A stretch of 38,049 nt of DNA from assembly GCA_947460245.1 (NCBI GenBank), contig CANHGL010000017.1:1-38049 (forward strand). The letters run 5' to 3'. Positions 7,200-14,778 of the stretch are shown here, piece by piece. Source of the DNA: Sphingobacteriales bacterium. GTDB lineage: Bacteria > Bacteroidota > Bacteroidia > Chitinophagales > JADIYW01. The position numbers and the translations under genes are program-made. Under the pieces are notes generated by a model. That model saw only the letters and a program-made list of their open reading frames with translations. It searched no databases and was not told the DNA's origin. The first letter of the stretch is position 1; the number at the start of each line of letters is the position of its first letter.

Positions 7200-8216
7200 A
7201 TGCAGACATTGCTCGATCAAATTGCAAGAGAAAGAATACTAATACTAGATGGTGCTATGGGTACCATGATACAGCGGTATAAGCTGGAAGAAGAAGATTT
7301 TAGAGGCGAGCACTTTAAAAACCATGGCTCTCCCCTGAAAGGTAATAACGACCTTTTATCCATCACTCGTCCGGAAATTATTCAGGAAATACATCGTCAG
7401 TATTTTGAAGCCGGTGCCGATATCATAGAGACTAATACCTTCAGTGGAACTACTATTGCACAGGCAGATTATCACCTGGAAGATGCTGTATATGCCATCA
7501 ACTACGAAAGCGCAAAGATTGCAAAAGCAGTGGCAGAAGAGATAACTAAAAATGAACCACATAAGCCTCGATTTGTAGCAGGCGCCATGGGGCCAACCAA
7601 CAGAACCTGTTCCATTTCTCCGGATGTAAACGATCCTGGATATCGCGCGGTTACTTTTGACGGGCTCGTAAAGGCTTACTATGAGCAGGTGCAAGCATTA
7701 ACAGATGGCGGGGTGGATATTTTGCTGGTAGAAACCATCTTCGATACCCTCAATGCCAAGGCGGCACTATTTGCCATTCAATCTTTCTTTGAAGATTCTG
7801 GCAAGACATATCCTGTTATGATTTCAGGTACTATCACGGATGCCAGTGGAAGAACGCTGAGCGGACAAACAACAGAAGCTTTTTTAATTTCTTTATCTCA
7901 TGTGCCACTCTTCTCTATTGGATTGAATTGTGCTCTGGGGGCAAAAGAATTAAGGCCGTATTTACAAATACTTGCCAAAGAGGCTCCCTTCCTCGTGAGT
8001 GCATATCCAAATGCAGGACTTCCAAATGAATTTGGTGCATATGATGAAACTCCGGATATTATGGGAGAGCAGATTCGCGAATTCTTAGACTTAGGACTTG
8101 TCAATATTTTAGGGGGATGTTGTGGTACTACGCCGGATCATATCAAACGTATAGCAGCTATCGCAAAAGAATATAAACCGAGGAAGGTGGAATTATCAAT
8201 GATGGAACACAGATAA
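7200..8216 (+). CDS. metH: Methionine synthase, homocysteine-binding (N-terminal) part
   Basis: The 338 residues correspond to the first module of cobalamin-dependent MetH, which binds homocysteine through zinc. Seen directly: [14 protein letters not shown] (14-27), [32 protein letters not shown], and the zinc-ligand cysteines in GLNCALG (near 242) and GGCCGTT (C307, C308). The protein stops after this module, and the folate, B12 and activation modules are encoded separately from 8691. Split MetH is known in Bacteroidota. The last residues (EHR and the stop codon) fall inside the border repeat of the inserted GxxExxY unit, so the present C-terminus may have been shaped by that insertion. Expression should be under the upstream SAM-I riboswitch. 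Confidence 0.93.
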   Translation: MQTLLDQIARERILILDGAMGTMIQRYKLEEEDFRGEHFKNHGSPLKGNNDLLSITRPEIIQEIHRQYFEAGADIIETNTFSGTTIAQADYHLEDAVYAINYESAKIAKAVAEEITKNEPHKPRFVAGAMGPTNRTCSISPDVNDPGYRAVTFDGLVKAYYEQVQALTDGGVDILLVETIFDTLNAKAALFAIQSFFEDSGKTYPVMISGTITDASGRTLSGQTTEAFLISLSHVPLFSIGLNCALGAKELRPYLQILAKEAPFLVSAYPNAGLPNEFGAYDETPDIMGEQIREFLDLGLVNILGGCCGTTPDHIKRIAAIAKEYKPRKVELSMMEHR

Positions 8217-8240
8217 AACGGATTTTACGGATTTACACGG
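8206..8240 (+). repeat. Left border repeat of GxxExxY unit
   Basis: The stretch begins AACACAGATAA and continues with repeated CGGAT-type words (ACGGATTTTACGGATTTACACGGAT across 8218-8242) up to the ATG of the GxxExxY gene. It is an imperfect inverted counterpart of 8632-8674. It includes the stop codon of the preceding methionine synthase gene. Confidence 0.6.
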
Positions 8241-8633
8241 ATGAAGGATTTATTACATAAAGAATTGACTGATGCCATAATAAAGGTCTATTATTCCGTA
8301 TACAATGAATTAGGTTATGGCTTTCTGGAAAAAGTATACCAGAATGCATTCTATCTAGAATTGAAGAGTCATGGATTTGATGTAATTGCACAGCAACAAA
8401 TAAAAGTATTTTACAAAGAAAGTCTGGTAGGCGAATACTATGCTGACTTAATAGTAAATGACTTGATCATCATAGAACTAAAAGCAAGCGAAGTATTGGT
8501 TTTAGAAAATGAATTACAGTTATTGAACTATCTAAGGGCAACGGATAAAGAAATTGGACTGCTGTTTAATTTTGGTAAGAAGCCGGAATTTCGCAGAAAG
8601 ATATTTACAAACGATAAGAAAGTATTTCAATAA
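8241..8633 (+). CDS. GxxExxY protein (PDDEXK_3-like)
   Basis: The 130-residue protein has the signature G27-F-L-E30-K-V-Y33 that names the family, then a core resembling a PD-(D/E)xK nuclease: YYADLIV (Asp near residue 73) followed by IIIELKA with the E-x-K pair near 84-86. No experimentally proven role is known to me. Copies are common in Bacteroidota and other phyla and are typically bordered by short CGGAT/ACACAGAT-type repeats, as here. It sits between the two halves of methionine synthase, 24 bases after the first and 57 before the second, and is not expected to act in methionine synthesis. Either it is carried by a small mobile unit or it is a nuclease-fold protein of unknown purpose. 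Family is firm; function open. Confidence 0.9.
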   Translation: MKDLLHKELTDAIIKVYYSVYNELGYGFLEKVYQNAFYLELKSHGFDVIAQQQIKVFYKESLVGEYYADLIVNDLIIIELKASEVLVLENELQLLNYLRATDKEIGLLFNFGKKPEFRRKIFTNDKKVFQ

Positions 8634-8674
8634 TAAAATCCGTGATAATCAGTTTCATCTGCATTATCCGTGTT
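8632..8674 (-). repeat. Right border repeat of GxxExxY unit
   Basis: Read on the minus strand, this begins AACACGGATAA and continues with AACTGATTATCACGGATTTTA. The first 11 bases match the left border AACACAGATAA with one difference. Together the borders define a unit of about 470 bases (8206-8674) around the GxxExxY gene. Confidence 0.6.
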
Positions 8675-8690
8675 CAAATAAAAAATATAC

Positions 8691-11357
8691 ATGGTTACCA
8701 ATGATCACATCCTGAAGTTGAGCGGACTTGAACCGCTAATTATCACGCACGAATCTGTTTTCGTAAATATTGGAGAGCGCACCAATGTAACGGGCTCCAA
8801 AGTATTTCTAAAGATGATCAAAGAAGAACGCTTTGAAGATGCCCTTTCTGTAGCAATGGATCAAGTGCGTGGTGGTGCGCAGGTGTTGGATGTAAACATG
8901 GATGAAGGAATGATTGATGGTGAAAAATCCATGGTGAAGTTTCTAAATCTTATCGCTTCGGAACCGGAGATCTCCCGCATTCCTATCATGATTGATTCCT
9001 CTAAGTGGGAAATCATAGAAGCAGGATTAAAATGTATACAGGGAAAAGGCATCGTGAACTCCATCAGTCTTAAAGGAGGAGAGGAAGAATTCATACGACA
9101 AGCTAGTTTGATAAAGAAATATGGTGCTGCTACAGTAATCATGGCTTTTGATGAAAAAGGACAAGCAGACAGTTATGAAAGAAGAATTGAAATCTGTCAG
9201 CGCTGTTACGATATCTTGGTCAACGTGGTAAAGTTTAATCCAAACGATATCATCTTTGATCCAAATATATTCCCTGTTGCAACGGGAATGGATGAACATA
9301 AAAACAATGCCGTTGATTTCTTTCAGGCTACACGATGGATACGAACCCATCTGAAAGGTGCACACGTGAGTGGCGGTGTGAGCAATGTCTCCTTTTCTTT
9401 TAGAGGGAATAACCTCGTACGCGAAGCCATGCACTCCGCATTTCTATATCACGGAATAAAAGCAGGAATAGACATGGGTATCGTTAACCCTACCATGATT
9501 GGAGTCTACGACGATATAGAGAAAGAATTACTAGAGCGCGTAGAAGATGTATTATTAAATCGCAGAGAAGATGCTACCGAGCGATTGTTGGAATATGCAG
9601 AAACGGTAAAAGGTGTGGCAAAAAGGAAAGAAGAAGACTTAAGCTGGCGGAATCAGTCTGTACAGGAAAGGCTGAAATATGCTTTGATAAAAGGCATTGT
9701 AGACTATATAGATGCAGACACTGAAGAGTGTCGTCAACTATATGAAAGACCGCTAGAGGTAATTGAAGGGCCGCTAATGGATGGTATGAATGTGGTGGGG
9801 GATTTATTTGGTGCAGGAAAAATGTTTTTGCCTCAGGTTGTAAAGAGCGCCCGCGTTATGAAAAAAGCAGTTGCCGTTTTACTGCCTTATATTGAAGCAT
9901 CGAAAGCTGCAGGCGCCAGCAGTAAGCAGGGAAAAATTTTATTAGCTACTGTTAAAGGCGATGTGCATGACATAGGCAAGAATATCGTTGGTGTAGTGTT
10001 GGGTTGTAATAATTTTGAAATCATTGACCTCGGTGTGATGGTGCCGTGTGAAAAAATACTGGATGCTGCAGAAAGAGAGCAGGTTGATATTATAGGATTA
10101 AGTGGCTTAATAACTCCTTCCTTAGATGAGATGGTATTCGTAGCTAAAGAAATGAAACGAAGGGGGATGAAACAGCCTCTTCTAATAGGCGGAGCCACTA
10201 CTTCTAAAATTCATACTGCGGTAAAGATCGAACCGAATTACGACCATCCTACTGTACATGTACTGGATGCCTCCAGGAGCGTTCCGGTAGCAAGCAGTCT
10301 GCTGAATAAAGATCAACGAGCAAACTTTGAAAAAAATATTCGCGAAGAATATGAGATGATGCGTAAGCGACATCAGGGCAAACAAATTACTAAAGACTAT
10401 ATCTCTTTAGAGCAGGCCAGAAGCAATAAGCTCCAACTCAACTGGGAAAATTACACCCCTCCGAAACCTGCATTTACAGGTGTGAAGGTGTTTGATCATT
10501 ATAATCTCTCCGAGTTAAGAACTTATATCGACTGGACGCCTTTTTTCTCTACCTGGGAATTACATGGAAAGTATCCAAATATTTTGGAGGATAGTGTTGT
10601 GGGCACAGAAGCGAAAACGCTTTTTGCAGATGCCAATTTATTGCTGGATAAAATCATTGCCGAGCAATGGTTAACCGCAAAAGCAGTAGTTGGTTTCTTC
10701 CCGGCAAATAGCAGAGAAGATGATATTCTTATAAAAGATAACCCGCATGTTTTACACCACCTCCGTCAGCAAAACAAAAAAGGGGATGGCTTGGCTAACT
10801 ATTGCCTGAGCGACTATATAGCTCCATTGGATAGTGGAAAAGAAGATTATATCGGAGGGTTCGCAGTAACAACAGGGATAGGAATAGAGAAATGGCTAAA
10901 ATATTTTGAAGAGCAGCACGATGATTATAATAAGATTATGCTTGCAGCTTTAGCAGACCGATTAGCAGAGGCCTTTGCAGAACGCATGCACGAACGCGTT
11001 AGAAAAGAATTCTGGGGTTATGCCAAGGCAGAAAACCTGAATTCAGAAGACCTCATCAGAGAGCAGTATAATGGCATCCGCCCTGCTCCGGGTTACCCCG
11101 CCTGTCCTGACCATACGGAAAAACCAGCCTTATTCCAGCTACTTGACGCAGAAAAAAATACGGACATACGGCTTACAGAAAGCTATGCCATGTACCCGGC
11201 ATCCAGCGTTAGCGGTTGGTACTTCTCACACCCAGACAGCAAGTATTTTGGGATAGGAAAAATCTCTAAAGATCAGATAGAAGACTATGCACAACGCAAA
11301 AATATGCCAGTTACAGATGCTGAACGCTGGCTACAAAGCGTTCTGAACTATGAGTAG
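8691..11357 (+). CDS. metH: Methionine synthase, folate/cobalamin/activation part
   Basis: The 888-residue protein carries the rest of cobalamin-dependent MetH, which transfers methyl from 5-methyl-THF via B12 to homocysteine. Modules in order: pterin-binding TIM barrel (about 15-300; [34 protein letters not shown]), B12 cap (about 310-410), B12 Rossmann domain with the DxHxxG motif [12 protein letters not shown] (near 423-434) whose His ligates cobalt, and the AdoMet activation domain with [12 protein letters not shown] (near 790) for reductive reactivation. It pairs with the 338-residue homocysteine module encoded upstream. The GxxExxY insertion leaves this gene without an obvious promoter of its own, so read-through from the S-box promoter is likely. 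Identification is secure. Confidence 0.95.
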   Translation: MVTNDHILKLSGLEPLIITHESVFVNIGERTNVTGSKVFLKMIKEERFEDALSVAMDQVRGGAQVLDVNMDEGMIDGEKSMVKFLNLIASEPEISRIPIMIDSSKWEIIEAGLKCIQGKGIVNSISLKGGEEEFIRQASLIKKYGAATVIMAFDEKGQADSYERRIEICQRCYDILVNVVKFNPNDIIFDPNIFPVATGMDEHKNNAVDFFQATRWIRTHLKGAHVSGGVSNVSFSFRGNNLVREAMHSAFLYHGIKAGIDMGIVNPTMIGVYDDIEKELLERVEDVLLNRREDATERLLEYAETVKGVAKRKEEDLSWRNQSVQERLKYALIKGIVDYIDADTEECRQLYERPLEVIEGPLMDGMNVVGDLFGAGKMFLPQVVKSARVMKKAVAVLLPYIEASKAAGASSKQGKILLATVKGDVHDIGKNIVGVVLGCNNFEIIDLGVMVPCEKILDAAEREQVDIIGLSGLITPSLDEMVFVAKEMKRRGMKQPLLIGGATTSKIHTAVKIEPNYDHPTVHVLDASRSVPVASSLLNKDQRANFEKNIREEYEMMRKRHQGKQITKDYISLEQARSNKLQLNWENYTPPKPAFTGVKVFDHYNLSELRTYIDWTPFFSTWELHGKYPNILEDSVVGTEAKTLFADANLLLDKIIAEQWLTAKAVVGFFPANSREDDILIKDNPHVLHHLRQQNKKGDGLANYCLSDYIAPLDSGKEDYIGGFAVTTGIGIEKWLKYFEEQHDDYNKIMLAALADRLAEAFAERMHERVRKEFWGYAKAENLNSEDLIREQYNGIRPAPGYPACPDHTEKPALFQLLDAEKNTDIRLTESYAMYPASSVSGWYFSHPDSKYFGIGKISKDQIEDYAQRKNMPVTDAERWLQSVLNYE

Positions 11358-11372
11358 CAAGTAATAGAAACC

Positions 11373-11401
11373 CATCCCCCCAACCCCCTTGATAAGGGGG
11401 A
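11373..11401. repeat. C/G-tract inverted repeat, left copy
   Basis: This 29-base block is the inverted complement of 11538-11566 with one mismatch. It contains its own short hairpin (CCCCCTT-GAT-AAGGGGG). It lies 16 bases after the metH stop codon and may help end that transcript, although no T-run follows. Confidence 0.75.
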
Positions 11402-11537
11402 GATGTAGGTCCTTTATGTTTATCATTTCTACACCCAGGCCATCTTGATAATGGGCAACGGGTCTACGGTTATGTCTCTTAATGCTGACCAACTCCCCTA
11501 ATTTGGGGTAGATATAGGTCCACAGTATTTTTTGACT

Positions 11538-11566
11538 TCCCCCTTATCAAGGGGGTTAGGGGGATG
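11538..11566. repeat. C/G-tract inverted repeat, right copy
   Basis: This is the inverted partner of 11373-11401 (28 of 29 bases). Between the two, at about 11490-11521, is a third diverged copy (CTCCCCTAATTTGGGG followed by AGATATAGGTCC). The left copy is followed by the similar AGATGTAGGTCC. The group resembles dispersed intergenic repeats rather than a gene. Confidence 0.7.
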
Positions 11567-11682
11567 AAGATGAGTGTCTTCAATATACAAAATCCTGATG
11601 ATACACCGATATATTAATTGATAATCAACTGATTGTGTTTTTTCTGAAAATTTCTGCTAATTTTTTTGCCCAAGAAACTACT

Positions 11683-11699
11683 TTGGCATGAGAATTGTA
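11683..11699 (+). promoter_or_regulatory. Sigma-54-like promoter
   Basis: TTGGCATGAGAATTGTA has the GG and TG doublets of a -24/-12 promoter at the correct distance (consensus TGGCACG, four bases, TTGCA), with two mismatches. The expected start, near 11710, is exactly where the first hairpin of the candidate RNA begins. Confidence 0.4.
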
Positions 11700-11709
11700 A
11701 AATATAAGC

Positions 11710-11797
11710 TGTCCCGCAAAGGACAAAGAAGTTAAAAAAACATTTTCATTTGGTTGGTTTAGAATAATCCCGGACAGCAATGTCCGGGATTTCTATT
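11710..11797 (+). ncRNA. Candidate small RNA ending in a strong terminator hairpin
   Basis: Between metH and the convergent serine hydrolase is a stretch without an ORF. It starts with a small hairpin TGTCC-CGCAAA-GGACA (11710-11725), runs through an A/T-rich middle, and ends in an 11-base-pair hairpin (AATCCCGGACA/TGTCCGGGATT, loop GCAA, 11766-11791) followed by TCTATTT. Both hairpins use the same TGTCC/GGACA words, so alternative long-range pairing is possible. The large hairpin could instead be the terminator of the minus-strand hydrolase gene, which ends 13 bases away. No known RNA family was recognised. Confidence 0.4.
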
Positions 11798-11803
11798 TGC
11801 GTC

Positions 11804-13024
11804 CTATTCCGGTCTTGCAGGTTCTGTAGCACCTTCCTCCTCGTCATTCTTTACTGTATTCTCTCCATAAAGGATATCCCAGATCTGCTGGATTTTATAT
11901 ACGCTATTGCTGAAGTGATTGCTTAAGATAATTACGGAAGTCTTATCGCTGATTTTTCTATTGAATACACTGTTATAGCTATGCCACCATCCGTTGTGAT
12001 AAATCAGGCGTGTACCATCCGGCTGGTCCCTAACCCTCCAGCCTAAACCATAATTTTTATCTCCCTGTCGCTCAAAACTCTGAGGCGTAAATGCAAGTCC
12101 AAGTAAATCGGATTTAATAAATTTTCCTGCATACAATGCCTGATCCCACTTATACATATCCCTTACGGTGCTGTATATCCCCTTATCTCCCAAAACACCG
12201 TCAGTGTATACTATTCTGTCTTCTCTCCAAGAAGAACCGCTATATCCCTTTGTGGCAGATGGTCGAACACTTAATGGATCATAAGTCCAGGTATCTGTCA
12301 TACCCAGCGGAACAAAAATATTCTGATGCATAAAGTCACAGAAAGGCATATCTGCAACATCTTCTACTATCAATGCCAATAATGCGAAATTGGTATTGTT
12401 GTACATAAAATGAGTATCCGGCTTATAGAGTGGTTTGGGCTTATAGCGCAGCATTAGCGACAACACATCCCGGTTGGTCATAAACTTCTGTTTATTCTTC
12501 CATAATGTCTCTGAAAAATTCAGGTAGTTAGGCAAGCCGGAACGGTGGTTGAGCAACATCCTAACTGTAATCCCCTCGTATGGAAAATTAGGTATATATT
12601 TTTCTACCTTATCCTCTAGTGTAATAAGGTGTTGTTGTAATAAAAGTAAAATTGCTGCGGAAGTAAATGTTTTGGAGGTAGATGCTATTTGATAGGTAGA
12701 ACCTGCTGTAGGACGCTCCCCTCTTGCATAATCTTTATACCCATAATACCGCTCAAAGATAGGAGTACCCTTAAAGGAAATCAATACAGAGCCACTAAAT
12801 CCGTTCCTAACCTTAGTATCGAAATAAGCATCCAGTGCATGGATTTTCTGTTGTATAGAAGAATCCTCCAGCTTAATATTTTCTTTTGGATATTGAACGT
12901 ACACCCCAGGCTTAATCTCTGGTTGTTTAAATGGAGAAGCATCTCTATCGCTTATAGAATGTCTGCAAAACGTGAAACAGAAACTACTTATTAAAACAAC
13001 TATCGTGAGCAACGCCTTCTTCAT
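11804..13024 (-). CDS. Beta-lactamase-like serine hydrolase, exported
   Basis: The protein belongs to the class C beta-lactamase/penicillin-binding-protein-like hydrolases. The three motifs are visible: S-T-S-K (nucleophile Ser and Lys at about residues 115-118 from the chosen start), Y-N-N about 100 residues later and H-N-G near residue 345. I choose the ATG at 13024, not 13063, because it opens a clean signal sequence (MKKALLTIVVLISSFCFTFC); cysteines 16 and 20 could be lipidated, though the lipobox is imperfect. With this start it has 406 residues. Such enzymes in Bacteroidota act in the periplasm as esterases, D-amino-peptidases or peptidoglycan-related hydrolases, and only rarely as lactamases. 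The substrate cannot be read from the sequence. It is convergent with the candidate small RNA. Confidence 0.88.
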   Translation of the reverse strand: MKKALLTIVVLISSFCFTFCRHSISDRDASPFKQPEIKPGVYVQYPKENIKLEDSSIQQKIHALDAYFDTKVRNGFSGSVLISFKGTPIFERYYGYKDYARGERPTAGSTYQIASTSKTFTSAAILLLLQQHLITLEDKVEKYIPNFPYEGITVRMLLNHRSGLPNYLNFSETLWKNKQKFMTNRDVLSLMLRYKPKPLYKPDTHFMYNNTNFALLALIVEDVADMPFCDFMHQNIFVPLGMTDTWTYDPLSVRPSATKGYSGSSWREDRIVYTDGVLGDKGIYSTVRDMYKWDQALYAGKFIKSDLLGLAFTPQSFERQGDKNYGLGWRVRDQPDGTRLIYHNGWWHSYNSVFNRKISDKTSVIILSNHFSNSVYKIQQIWDILYGENTVKNDEEEGATEPARPE

Positions 13025-13138
13025 CTTGTTTATTTCCTTTTCTTTCTTCAACACCATGTACAACTATCAGTGAGTGTAAAAATAACCTTTTTGAGGTATT
13101 ATTAAACTGCAACAGGCGAGAGAATAAAAATTACTTTT

Positions 13139-13146
13139 TATTTTTG
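13139..13146 (+). promoter_or_regulatory. Possible -7 promoter box of the DinB-like gene
   Basis: TATTTTTG matches the TAnnTTTG consensus and lies 18 bases before the ATG at 13165. No convincing TTTG is seen about 20 bases upstream. The box overlaps an alternative TTG start at 13144, which argues for the ATG. Confidence 0.35.
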
Positions 13147-13164
13147 AGTGTTCATAAAACAAAT

Positions 13165-13668
13165 ATGCAATTCAACAAATCACTATTATCTGAATTTCTG
13201 CATGAAGCAGAGAATACGCGAAAACTACTACAGGCCGTGCCCATGCATCAGGCAGACTGGAAGCCACACGAAAAATCTATGAGTATTGGAGAGTTGGCCA
13301 TACACATAGCTGATCTTCCAAGCTGGCTTCTCATTACACTCGATAAAGAAGAGCTCGATTTTGCCAAAGAAGCACCAGCGCAAAAAAATGCCCGCAACAC
13401 AGAAGAATTATTAGCGATTCACGATGCCGCAATAGAGCAGGCAAAAATAAGTCTAACGGCTGCTGAAGACAATCAGCGCTTCATGGAGACCTGGACGATG
13501 CGGAATGGTGAACAAATCTTTATGACCATAAGAAAGATAGGCGCCATCAGGGGTTGGGTATTTAATCATGTATATCATCATCGAGGACAGCTCACTGTTT
13601 ATCTGCGCTTACTAAATATTCCCGTTCCGGGAATGTATGGCCCAACGGCAGATGAACGTAGCATGTAA
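13165..13668 (+). CDS. DinB-like four-helix metalloenzyme-fold protein
   Basis: The protein (167 residues from the ATG at 13165) matches the DinB/DinB_2 family. The expected metal-binding histidines are visible: one in GELAIHIADLPSW (near residue 47) and the pair in NHVYHHRGQLTVYLR (near 137-141). The C-terminal PVPGMYGPTADE is also typical. Family members form a four-helix bundle with Ni or Zn; some act as thiol-dependent transferases, but most are uncharacterised. The frame extends seven codons further to a TTG at 13144. I prefer the ATG because a -7 box overlaps the TTG. It precedes the light/flavin cluster by about 70 bases and may or may not belong to it. Confidence 0.85.
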   Translation: MQFNKSLLSEFLHEAENTRKLLQAVPMHQADWKPHEKSMSIGELAIHIADLPSWLLITLDKEELDFAKEAPAQKNARNTEELLAIHDAAIEQAKISLTAAEDNQRFMETWTMRNGEQIFMTIRKIGAIRGWVFNHVYHHRGQLTVYLRLLNIPVPGMYGPTADERSM

Positions 13669-13736
13669 GGCATCCAGCTTCACACAAAACTTAAACTAAT
13701 TGCTGTATTTATTGTTTCTTTTGAAACAGAACAACT

Positions 13737-14435
13737 ATGCAGCATTACTTAATTGTTGGAGCTTCCAGCGGTATTGGACAGGAATTAGCCCTACAGCTTG
13801 CGGAGTCTGGAAAGCAGGTAATCGCCACCTATAATAAAAATGAACCCTTAGATAAAAATCCAAACATCCGTTATCATCATTTGAATGTAATGGAAGAGAT
13901 TCCTTCCTTGGATTTCTTACCAGATGAACTAGCGGGATTTGTATACTGTCCGGGTAGTATTCTACTAAGGCCATTCGAAAGAATTAAGGCTACTGATTTT
14001 GCATCTGATTTTAAACTGCAGGTAGGCGGAGCCATCCAGTTGCTTCAATTGGTTTTACCCAGATTGAAGAAATCGGCAAATGCATCAGTCGTATTATTTT
14101 CTACTGTTGCCGTACAAACCGGGCTTGCCTTCCACACGCAGGTTTCCGCTTCTAAAGGCGCCATCGAAGGACTAACGAGAGCATTAGCAGCAGAGTATGC
14201 GCCAACTATAAGGGTAAACTGCATTGCACCCTCTTTAACAGATACCCCTTTGGCAAATTCCTTATTAAATAATGAACAGAAAAGAGAAGCTAATGCTCAG
14301 AGACATCCATTAAAAAGAATTGGTACTACGAAAGATATCGCCAACATGGCATCATTCCTGCTTTCTGAAAACGCCTCCTGGATTACAGGACAAGTACTGC
14401 ACGTAGACGGAGGGATGTCTGCTATAAAGAGTTAA
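13737..14435 (+). CDS. SDR-family oxidoreductase lacking the catalytic tyrosine
   Basis: The 232-residue Rossmann protein has the SDR coenzyme motif GASSGIG (8-14), the DGGMS end motif (224-228) and the PSLTDTPLA segment (165-173). The active site is atypical. In the Y-x-x-x-K motif the lysine (K140) is present in VSASKGA but the tyrosine position is Val136. The usual catalytic serine position falls on S122/T123, and the N-A-G motif is replaced by C-P-G (71-73). It may therefore bind NAD(P) without classical dehydrogenase chemistry, or use another acid. It opens the tightly spaced plus-strand run that continues with TIGR03643-type, photolyase-like and flavin reductase-like genes. Related Tyr-less SDRs appear to exist in the same context, so this is probably a subfamily trait and not a mutation. 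Confidence 0.85.
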   Translation: MQHYLIVGASSGIGQELALQLAESGKQVIATYNKNEPLDKNPNIRYHHLNVMEEIPSLDFLPDELAGFVYCPGSILLRPFERIKATDFASDFKLQVGGAIQLLQLVLPRLKKSANASVVLFSTVAVQTGLAFHTQVSASKGAIEGLTRALAAEYAPTIRVNCIAPSLTDTPLANSLLNNEQKREANAQRHPLKRIGTTKDIANMASFLLSENASWITGQVLHVDGGMSAIKS

Positions 14436-14508
14436 ATAAAAATCACCTATCTGTAAAACAAAACTGCTTAGTTTTTACATACCTGTTCGACAATAATGAT
14501 ACCAAGTG

Positions 14509-14778
14509 ATGGAGCAAAAATATATTGACAGAATAATTGAAATGGCATGGGAAGACAGAACTCCCTTTGAAGCTATTAAAATACAATTTGATTATGCAGA
14601 GGCAGATGTAATCAAACTGATGCGAAGAACACTGAAACGCAGTAGTTTTAATTTATGGAGAAAGAGAGTGAACAGTGGTGTTAGTCAGAAACATCTGAAG
14701 AAAAGAAATTCTGAGATATCACGATTTAAGTGCACGCGACAGAAAACTATCTCGATGAATAAAATAAGTAAGCGATAA
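14509..14778 (+). CDS. TIGR03643-family small protein
   Basis: This protein of 89 residues begins MEQKYIDRIIEMAWEDRTPFEAIKIQF, continues with VIKLMRRTLKRSSFNLWRKRV, and ends in a strongly basic tail. The N-terminal 55 residues are the conserved part of the TIGR03643 family, which looks like a small helix-turn-helix protein but has no known function. A GTG one codon earlier (14506) is possible; I chose the ATG at 14509. Its stop codon abuts the ATG of the FAD-domain photolyase-like gene, so translation is probably coupled. Family members commonly neighbour cryptochrome genes, which suggests a role in DNA or cofactor handling there, but this is inference. Confidence 0.85.
   Translation: MEQKYIDRIIEMAWEDRTPFEAIKIQFDYAEADVIKLMRRTLKRSSFNLWRKRVNSGVSQKHLKKRNSEISRFKCTRQKTISMNKISKR

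Noticed and set aside
8861-9434. Minus-strand ORFs of 93 and 135 codons inside metH
   Set aside because: They are antisense to the strongly conserved folate-binding domain of methionine synthase and have no recognisable product.
13144-13164. Upstream TTG start for the DinB-like gene
   Set aside because: The TTG lies inside a TATTTTTG promoter box; the ATG at 13165 gives the normal family N-terminus.
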